Positions 6,506-11,929 of a DNA stretch of 11,929 bases are shown here, in pieces. This DNA is from Actinomycetota bacterium (GTDB taxonomy: Bacteria; Actinomycetota; Thermoleophilia; UBA2241): the NCBI GenBank assembly GCA_003164655.1, contig PLTW01000200.1:1-11929 (forward strand), read 5' to 3'. How positions within the stretch are numbered: position 1 is the first letter of the stretch; each line of letters begins with the position of its first letter. Made by a program: the position numbers and the translations under genes. Under the pieces are notes generated by a model. The model was not told the origin of the DNA and ran no database searches. It was given only the letters and a program-made list of their open reading frames with translations.

Positions 6506-8859
6506 ATGGAGTATTCCTCCTTCCCGGTTCTGGTGATCGACGACGACCTCAAAGCCGACACGGCGGCCGGGCGCGCCGCGCGCGCCGTGGTCGCCGAGCT
6601 CAAAGAGCACGGTCTCAGCGTCATCGAGGCGGCCACCTACGCGGACGGCGAGATGGTCCTGGACTCCAATCCCGGCATCGGCTGCCTCATGCTTGAGTGG
6701 GGCTGCAACGGCAGCGAGAATGACGGCGAAGACCGGGCGCTCGACATCATGGAGCTCGCCCGGTCGCGCGGACGCTCGCTGCCGATCTTCGTTGTCACGA
6801 ACCGGGTGTTCCTCGCGCAGCTCCCGTATGACGCCCTGCGCGGGGTGACGGGCTACATGTGGAAGCTGGAGGACACGCCGCACTTCATCGCCGGGCGCGT
6901 CTCGTACGCCGTGCATGCCTACGTCGACGAGCTTCTGCCGCCGTTCTTTGGTCGTCTTGTCGAGTTCGCCGAACACCATGAGTACTCTGGCACACCCCCG
7001 GCCACACGGGCGGGACGGCCTTTCTCAAGACCGCCGTCGGGCAGAGCTTCCACAATTTCTTCGGCGAGAACATGCTGCGCTCGGACCTTTCCATCTCGGT
7101 GACCGAGCTGGGTTCGCTGCTCGACCACTCCGGCGTGGTCGGCGCCGCCGAAGACTACGCGGCGCGCGTCTTCGGCGCCGACTTCTCGATGTTCGTCACC
7201 AACGGGACCTCGACATCGAACAAGATCGTCCTGCATGGTTGCGTCACGCAGGGTGACGCCGTACTGATCGATCGCAACTGTCACAAGTCGGTGCAGCACG
7301 GCCTGTCGATGACCGGCAGCATCCCGGTCTATCTGCGGCCGCTGCGCAACGGCTACGGCATCATCGGCCCGATCGCCCTGGACCAGCTGCAGCCGGCCGC
7401 GATCGACGCCGCGATCACCTCGACGCCGCTGCGTCGCTACATGAACGACGAGGCGCCGGTCTACGCGGTCATCACCAACTCGACCTACGACGGGCTCTGC
7501 TACGACGTCGAGGCGGTCGACCACGCCCTCGGCGAGCGCGTCGACCGCATCCACTTCGACGAGGCCTGGTTTGCCTACGCGCGCTTCAACCCGCTCTACG
7601 CCGGGCGCTACGGCATGTACCGCGAATCCGGCGACTCGAGCGGGCCGACCGTGCTCACGACCCAGTCGACCCACAAGCTGCTCGCCGCCCTGAGCCAGGC
7701 CTCGATGATCCACGTGCGTCAGGGGCGCAAGCCGATCGACCGCGATCGCTTCAACGAAGCCTTCATGATGCACGCGTCGACCTCGCCGCAGTACGCCATC
7801 ATCGCCTCCAACGACGTCTCGACGGCCATGATGGACGGCGCCTCTGGCGTGAGTCTCACACAGGAGAGCATTCAGGAGGCGATCGCCTTTCGCAAGACGA
7901 TGGTGCGTGTCGGCCGCGAGATCATCAAGCGCGACGAAGGCGGATCGCGCGGCCCCTGGTGGTTCGGCGTCTGGCAGCCCGACGTGATCGTCGACCCCGT
8001 CGGCGGTGACGAATGCGACTTCAGCGCGGTCTCCGACGAGGTGCTCGGCCGCGAGCCGCGCTGCTGGACGCTCGCTCCGGGGGCCGCCTGGCACGGCTTT
8101 GGCGACCTGGCCCAGGGCTACTGCATGCTCGACCCCATCAAGGTGACCCTGCTCACTCCGGGCATCGATTCCCTGGGTGAGCTGGCGACGTGGGGTATCC
8201 CCGCCGAACTGGTCTCGCGGTTCCTCGAGACCCGCGGCATCGTCGTGGAGAAGACCGGCGACTACACGTTGCTGTTCCTGTTCTCGATCGGCATCACGCG
8301 AGGCAAGTGGGGCACGTTGGTCGACGCTCTGTTCGACTTTAAGACCCTGTACGATCGCGACGCGCCGCTGCGCGAGGTATTCCCCGACCTGGCGCGCGCG
8401 CACGGCGACCGGTACGGAGCCCTCACGCTGCCCATGCTGGGCGACGAGATGCATGCGTTCATGCTGGAGACGGAGTTGCCGCGCAAGCTCGAGCGCGCCT
8501 ACGAGACCTTGCCCGAGCCCGTCATGCCGCCGGACGTCGCTTACGAGAACCTGGTGCGCGGCAAGGTCAGGATGCTGCCGGTGGGCGAGATGGCCGGACA
8601 TGCATCGGCCGTGATGGTCGTGCCCTACCCGCCGGGCATTCCGATCCTCATGCCCGGCGAGAACGTCGAGGCCGCGATCGTCGAGTATCTCGAGGCGTTG
8701 CAGGCGTTCGATCGCCGCTTTCCCGGCTTCGCCCACCACGTGCTGGGCGTGGCGCTCGACGGCGGCGAGCGCCACAGCGGCTACCGCGTGAGCTGCCTGC
8801 TCGACGACGCGACCACGGTCGCCGGCGGGAGCGCCGCGGCGGGGCGCTCCGAGCCGTGA
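6506..8859 (+). CDS. Orn/Lys/Arg decarboxylase (fold-type I PLP), one frameshift
   Basis: Read as two overlapping frames, 6506-7102 and 7072-8859. Joined by restoring one base at 6985-6988 they give ~784 residues, near the 710-756 of bacterial inducible basic-amino-acid decarboxylases. Start ATG follows GAGAGGGGG. Residues 5-150 form the receiver-like N-terminal wing domain (VLVIDDDLKADTAAGRA, YADGEMVLDSNP, GIGCLMLEWG). The PLP core has HTPGHTGG (~163-170), DLSISVTELGSLLDHSG, VTNGTSTSNK, IDRNCHKS, ITNSTYDGLCY, HFDEAWFAY (Asp ~352) and TQSTHKLL with the Schiff-base Lys at ~391. The C-terminal domain includes DPIKVTLLTPG and VVPYPPGIPIL. Several core segments resemble lysine decarboxylase (LdcI/CadA), others arginine decarboxylase (AdiA), so the substrate is unsettled. 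It produces cadaverine, agmatine or putrescine plus CO2 in the cytoplasm. No antiporter gene lies beside it. Confidence 0.88.
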
Positions 8860-8878
8860 ACCGACTCACTTGCGGCGG

Positions 8879-8906
8879 GGGCGGCGGGTACGGGATCCTG
8901 CCGCCC
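8879..8906 (+). terminator. GC hairpin after the decarboxylase
   Basis: Arms GGGCGGCGGG (8879-8888) and CCTGCCGCCC (8897-8906) pair over 10 positions with a single G-U, closing an 8-base loop. The hairpin begins 20 bases after the decarboxylase stop. No T-run follows, which is usual for actinobacterial intrinsic terminators. It also separates the decarboxylase from the small gene at 9025. Confidence 0.6.
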
Positions 8907-9024
8907 TCGTCGACTGTGTTCCGAAGTCCATCGTGTCGAGGCGACGTCAACGGGGAGGCGCCTCATCGCCGACGCACGAGCCCCGTCGACCTTCATTTCA
9001 CAGTCACGACCGGAAGGCAGACCC

Positions 9025-9378
9025 ATGACCGAAGAACTCGTCGACCTCGAGGCCTACCGCGAGCAGTTGGTGGAGAAGCTGGAATCCATGCGCGAGTTCC
9101 GTGTGTCGGAAGCTGGAGAGCGCGCCGACAACGAGCTCATCGCCCGTGCGGCAGAGACGTTGCGCACGTCGGTTCACGAGGTCGAAGCACTTCCCGTCCA
9201 CGATGACAGACTGCGTGCTCTTGCGATCGTCGCCCAGGACCGCGACGACCTCAGACGGGCCCGTTACATCGAGCAGGAGGATCACCTCATCGGCCGACAC
9301 GGTCTGGACGACGGTGGCACGCAGAGCACCGATGAGCTCCTGGCGGCCCTGGCAGAGGCAGCATCCGCCGCTGACTGA
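9025..9378 (+). CDS. Small acidic helical protein, function unknown
   Basis: A 117-residue protein with ATG 8 bases after GGAAGG. I do not recognise the family. It is rich in Glu, Asp, Arg, Ala and Leu, has no Cys or Trp, no signal peptide and no membrane segment. Predicted-looking amphipathic helices run through most of it (VDLEAYREQLVEKLESMREF, NELIARAAETLRTSVHEVEA, DELLAALAEAA). There is a short Gly/Asp-rich break near residue 95 (RHGLDDGGTQ). It looks like a small cytoplasmic helical-bundle or partner-binding protein. It has its own 165-base upstream region after the decarboxylase hairpin, so it is probably transcribed separately. No neighbour suggests a role. Confidence 0.7.
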   Translation: MTEELVDLEAYREQLVEKLESMREFRVSEAGERADNELIARAAETLRTSVHEVEALPVHDDRLRALAIVAQDRDDLRRARYIEQEDHLIGRHGLDDGGTQSTDELLAALAEAASAAD

Positions 9379-9405
9379 TCTGACACCAAGCCCCGCGGGC
9401 ATCGC

Positions 9406-9424
9406 GAGCCACAGTTGCTGGCTC
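9406..9424. terminator. Hairpin between convergent genes
   Basis: GAGCCA and TGGCTC form a perfect 6-bp stem around a 7-base loop, starting 28 bases after the stop of the small helical gene and facing the convergent FG-GAP gene. No T-tract is seen. The remaining ~165 bases to 9590 hold nothing I recognise, apart from the spurious C-terminal extension of the FG-GAP frame. Confidence 0.35.
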
Positions 9425-11411
9425 ACCGTATCGCCTGGTACCACGAATGCCAGCGGCGTGGCGTCTGGTGCACCCTTTCTGCATCCGCACGCAGCACCGC
9501 TGGGTGGTGCTCAGGGGTGTTCGCCGGCAGATGGGCTCTCTCTTCTGCGCATGGGAGGGCCTCCTGCGACCCTCGCCCACGTTCCGCCCCTACCTCACGA
9601 CCAGCCCGGTTCCAGGCGACGTTGCTCTGCCGATTGCCGGCCGCGTCGGTGGCATAGACGTAGAAGCGGTAGGTGCCCCTGGCAAGGTCACAGCGGAAGC
9701 CCGTCTGGCAAAGGACCCCGCTGCGGACGTGGCCGGAGGTGTGACGGTGCAGGACGACACCGCGGCCGTTTCTGACCACGATGTGGACCGTGCACCAGCC
9801 GGCACTGGGCGGCGGGTCACTGACCTCGTAGGCCAGGTGGGCGACGGCTCCCGTTCTTGCGCTGGCCGCGGTCGGTGCCTGAGTCGAGGGCCGCTGGGTG
9901 TCGATGCGCACGGCGCGTGTCGCCGTAGGTCCACCGACCGCGCCGGTGTCGACCGCCCTTACGTGAAAGTACCAGACGCCGTCGGTCAGACCATGGTAGG
10001 AGGCGACGTTGCTGCGGTTCAGGAAGACGCTGACCGTGTCGTCGCGGGAGCCGACGACGGCCACGTCGGGCCTGCCGTCCCTGTTGAAGTCACCTACGGC
10101 CGTCACACCCGCCCGCAACAAGGTGCCGAACGCCACCGCCGGCTGGAAGCTGCCGTCGCCGTTGCCCAGCAACACGTAGAGACCGGCGAGGGTGGTCACC
10201 AGCAGATCGGACTTGCCGTCGTGGTTGAAGTCGGCGACCGCAAAGCCTGAGGGGGAGAACTGCCCGACGACGTACTGGACGGCCGGCGAGAAGCTGCCGT
10301 TGCCCTTGCCCAGGCAGACGCCGACGGCGCAGTAGGACGGGCCGCCATCACCCCCGTCCACCCAGCCGCCGACCAGCAGATCGAGCTTGCCGTCGTGGTT
10401 GACGTCGCTCAGGGCCAGCGCCCCGGGGAAGAGCTCGCCGGTGGCAAGGGCCACGGCAGCCTTGAAGCTGCCGTCGCCCTTGCCGAGCAGCACACTGAGG
10501 GCGCCGACGTCTCGGTGAGCACCCTCTCCACTGCCGGCGACCAGGTCCGTTCTGCCGTCGCCGTTGAGGTCGCCGAATGCGAGGGAGGCGATCCAGCCAT
10601 TGGGATCGACCACGAACGTGTGCTCGGGGCCAAAGGTGCCGTTGCCCCGGCCGAGGAGCACGATCAGCCTGCCGCCCTGGGTGGCCAGGAGGTCAGGTTT
10701 GTGGTCGCCGTTGACGTCTGCGATCAGGAATGGGCCAGCAGGGCCGGTGCTGTCGAGACTCCCTATCCGGTAGACGTGCGGCGCGGCGAAGGTGCCGTTG
10801 CCCCTGCCCAGCAGCACGCTGATCGAGGGGGTCGCCTGAAGATAGCTCGCAGGAGTACCGACGACGAGATCCGCCTTGCCGTCGTGGTTGAGATCGGCAA
10901 CGGCGATCGAGTTCGAGAAGGCGGAGACCTTCACGGGGTGCAGCCGGCGAAAGCCGCCATTGCTCGTGGCTTGCAGGATGGTAACCGTGTCGCTTCGCGC
11001 GTGTGCCGGTGAGTCGTTCACCAGCGCCAGGTCAGCCCTGCCGTCGCGGTTGAAGTCACCGGCGGCCAGCGCCACGGGAAAGGGGGTGATCGCCGTGTCC
11101 CTTTTGGGGGCGAAGCCGAACGCGGCCAGATCGACGACTGTGTCGGGCACAGTGGTCGGGTCCTGGTCGAGAACGTACGAGTAGCCCGCGCTCGTCGGTG
11201 TGGCGCTCACTGCGCGCCAGGAGAACGAAGGATTGCTGTCGGCATACCAGGCGCTCGCCAGCGGGTGAGTCGGCGAGACAAGGCCGCTCACGGCCGGTGG
11301 GCCCGACACCGCGGCGGGCGAGGGTTGCGCCAGAACAGTGGCGGCAAACGCCGCCGCAGCACAGGCGACAAGCACGACGAAAGCAACGCGACTGGTCGAT
11401 CGGATCATCAT
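9423..11411 (-). CDS. Secreted FG-GAP (VCBS) repeat protein
   Basis: As written, 662 residues from ATG 11411 (a second ATG follows at 11408), behind GGGGGTGG. A Sec signal peptide covers ~1-29 (SRVAFVVLVACAAAAFA). Seven repeats each carry a calcium-type loop D-x-N-x-D-G/H-x-x-D, at residues ~119, 173, 232, 281, 336, 394 and 441. They alternate with strands such as VLLGRGNGTF and VLLGNGDGSF, giving the seven blades of a beta-propeller. Residues ~470-600 form an Ig/fibronectin-like module ending YVYATDAAGNRQSNVAWNR. One base too many in the CCC run at 9605-9607 (plus strand) then diverts the frame into ~60 arginine-rich residues of low quality. Without it the protein would end LVVR at a TAG (9590-9592), ~606 residues. 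No LPXTG or membrane anchor is seen. Likely an extracellular binding or adhesion protein. Confidence 0.88.
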   Translation of the reverse strand: MMIRSTSRVAFVVLVACAAAAFAATVLAQPSPAAVSGPPAVSGLVSPTHPLASAWYADSNPSFSWRAVSATPTSAGYSYVLDQDPTTVPDTVVDLAAFGFAPKRDTAITPFPVALAAGDFNRDGRADLALVNDSPAHARSDTVTILQATSNGGFRRLHPVKVSAFSNSIAVADLNHDGKADLVVGTPASYLQATPSISVLLGRGNGTFAAPHVYRIGSLDSTGPAGPFLIADVNGDHKPDLLATQGGRLIVLLGRGNGTFGPEHTFVVDPNGWIASLAFGDLNGDGRTDLVAGSGEGAHRDVGALSVLLGKGDGSFKAAVALATGELFPGALALSDVNHDGKLDLLVGGWVDGGDGGPSYCAVGVCLGKGNGSFSPAVQYVVGQFSPSGFAVADFNHDGKSDLLVTTLAGLYVLLGNGDGSFQPAVAFGTLLRAGVTAVGDFNRDGRPDVAVVGSRDDTVSVFLNRSNVASYHGLTDGVWYFHVRAVDTGAVGGPTATRAVRIDTQRPSTQAPTAASARTGAVAHLAYEVSDPPPSAGWCTVHIVVRNGRGVVLHRHTSGHVRSGVLCQTGFRCDLARGTYRFYVYATDAAGNRQSNVAWNRAGREVGAERGRGSQEALPCAEERAHLPANTPEHHPAVLRADAERVHQTPRRWHSWYQAIR

Positions 11412-11661
11412 GCCACCCCCAGTTCACTCCTGCGTGGGGCTTCGCACCGTGCGGCCCCGGAGCGCACTCACGTCATGTTAGTACGTGGATGCTACTTATT
11501 GTGGCACCCTGGGCGGCTTTGTCCACCGCGGGATTCGCCCGCCGGGGACCGGGCGCTGAGCGGCACTCGACGGCACTCGACGGCAGCCATGCCGACGAGG
11601 GGCAAACGCCGGTCCGCCCGTCGCTGAGGCCCGCCGACTGTGTCTGGATCGGAGGGGTACC
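11412..11661. promoter_or_regulatory. Divergent intergenic region
   Basis: About 250 bases between two divergently transcribed genes for secreted proteins. An A/T-richer patch (about 11474-11503, including TTAGTACGTGG and CTACTTATTGTGG) is the likely site of one or both promoters, but I cannot fix -35 and -10 boxes. The right end carries GGAGGGG for the coiled-coil gene. Confidence 0.4.
11561..11585. repeat. Short tandem repeat, 10-bp unit x 2.5
   Basis: CGGCACTCGA occurs twice in perfect tandem and is followed by CGGCA. It lies in the leader region ~75 bases upstream of the coiled-coil gene. It may vary in copy number by slippage; function unknown. Confidence 0.6.
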
Positions 11662-11886
11662 ATGCGCAAGCTCGTCGTTCCGGTACTCGTCATCCTGGCT
11701 GTACTGCTGCTCGGCCCGGCAGCGGCCTCGGCCGCGGCTCCCACCCTCAAGAGCCTGGCCAAGAGCCTCGCCGTTTTGCAGAAGACGGAGAAGAGCCAGG
11801 CGAAGTCGATCCAGTCGTTGCGGGGCGCGATCAAGTCGCTGCAGGGCAAAGGGACTTCGCAGACAAGCACGATTGCCAGGCTGTAA
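11662..11886 (+). CDS. Small secreted coiled-coil protein, premature stop likely
   Basis: ATG 6 bases after GGAGGGG. Residues 1-25 are a Sec signal peptide (MRKLVVPVLVILAVLLLGP, then AAASA before the cleavage site). Residues ~28-74 are low-complexity helical sequence with Leu/Ile at about seven-residue spacing and many Lys, Ser and Gln (SLAKSLAVLQKTEKSQAKSI, QSLRGAIKSLQ). The frame ends at TAA (11884-11886). Directly after it the same frame continues in the same style to the window edge (ITVAGQATTISALS), so TAA probably replaces a Gln codon (CAA) and the real protein is longer and runs off the window. No specific family is recognised. It is divergent from the FG-GAP gene, and both products are exported. 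Confidence 0.65.
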   Translation: MRKLVVPVLVILAVLLLGPAAASAAAPTLKSLAKSLAVLQKTEKSQAKSIQSLRGAIKSLQGKGTSQTSTIARL

Positions 11887-11929
11887 ATCACGGTCGCCGG
11901 TCAGGCCACGACGATCAGCGCGCTCTCCT

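Noticed and set aside
6919..8775. Open frame of 618 codons on the minus strand opposite the decarboxylase
   Set aside because: It is a shadow of the GC-rich codon pattern of the decarboxylase. It is rich in Arg, His, Val and Asp with no domain, while the plus strand has unmistakable decarboxylase motifs.
9379..9589. tRNA or other structured RNA
   Set aside because: The small hairpin at 9406-9424 does not fit a cloverleaf, and no acceptor stem or T-loop sequence is present.
9423..9604. Arginine-rich C-terminal extension of the FG-GAP protein as a genuine domain
   Set aside because: It reads like out-of-frame sequence, and removing one base at 9605-9607 gives a natural end (NVAWNR then LVVR and stop).

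Overview
High-GC DNA, roughly two-thirds G+C, with strong G/C at third codon positions, GTG starts beside ATG, and GGAGG-type ribosome binding sites. The gene content (DHA2-type transporter, SbtR-like TetR tail, VOC proteins, DUF1801, secreted FG-GAP protein, secreted alanine-rich coiled-coil protein) points to a soil-type actinobacterium. The Thermoleophilia (Solirubrobacterales/Gaiellales) are my guess from protein style; no rRNA or marker gene is present to confirm it.

Left part (1-1750) is a graveyard. It holds the C-terminal half of a TetR regulator (minus) and the last ~45 codons of a second gene (plus, perhaps an alpha/beta hydrolase), which meet head to head at ~574 with overlapping stop codons. 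This looks like a divergent pair whose 5' halves and shared promoter were lost in one deletion. A two-copy 37-bp direct repeat lies where TetR similarity ends. Next come a PAS-domain gene with one frameshift, a long stretch without genes, and an N-terminal stub of an MFS drug exporter behind a dyad-symmetric promoter.

Middle part (1764-6303) is an ordinary set of small enzymes and regulators: an intact MarR regulator followed by a metallo-beta-lactamase-fold hydrolase (likely one transcript with the MFS stub), a convergent metallophosphoesterase, two VOC (glyoxalase-fold) proteins on the minus strand, and a divergent DUF1801 protein. A second, diverged copy of the 3' gene tail seen at 578-715 lies at 4647-4772.

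Right part: a large PLP-dependent Orn/Lys/Arg decarboxylase (6506-8859) interrupted by one frameshift and followed by a strong GC hairpin; a small acidic helical protein of unknown function; a secreted seven-repeat FG-GAP (VCBS) protein on the minus strand whose C-terminus also reads through a one-base frameshift; and, at the edge, a small secreted coiled-coil protein whose frame continues past an in-frame TAA.

No complete new multi-gene system is visible. The main points of interest are the decay pattern (shared deletion, duplicated gene tails, repeat at a breakpoint), the MarR/MFS operator-promoter, and the recurrent single-base indels. The indels could equally be sequence errors and should be resolved before any of these genes is called dead.
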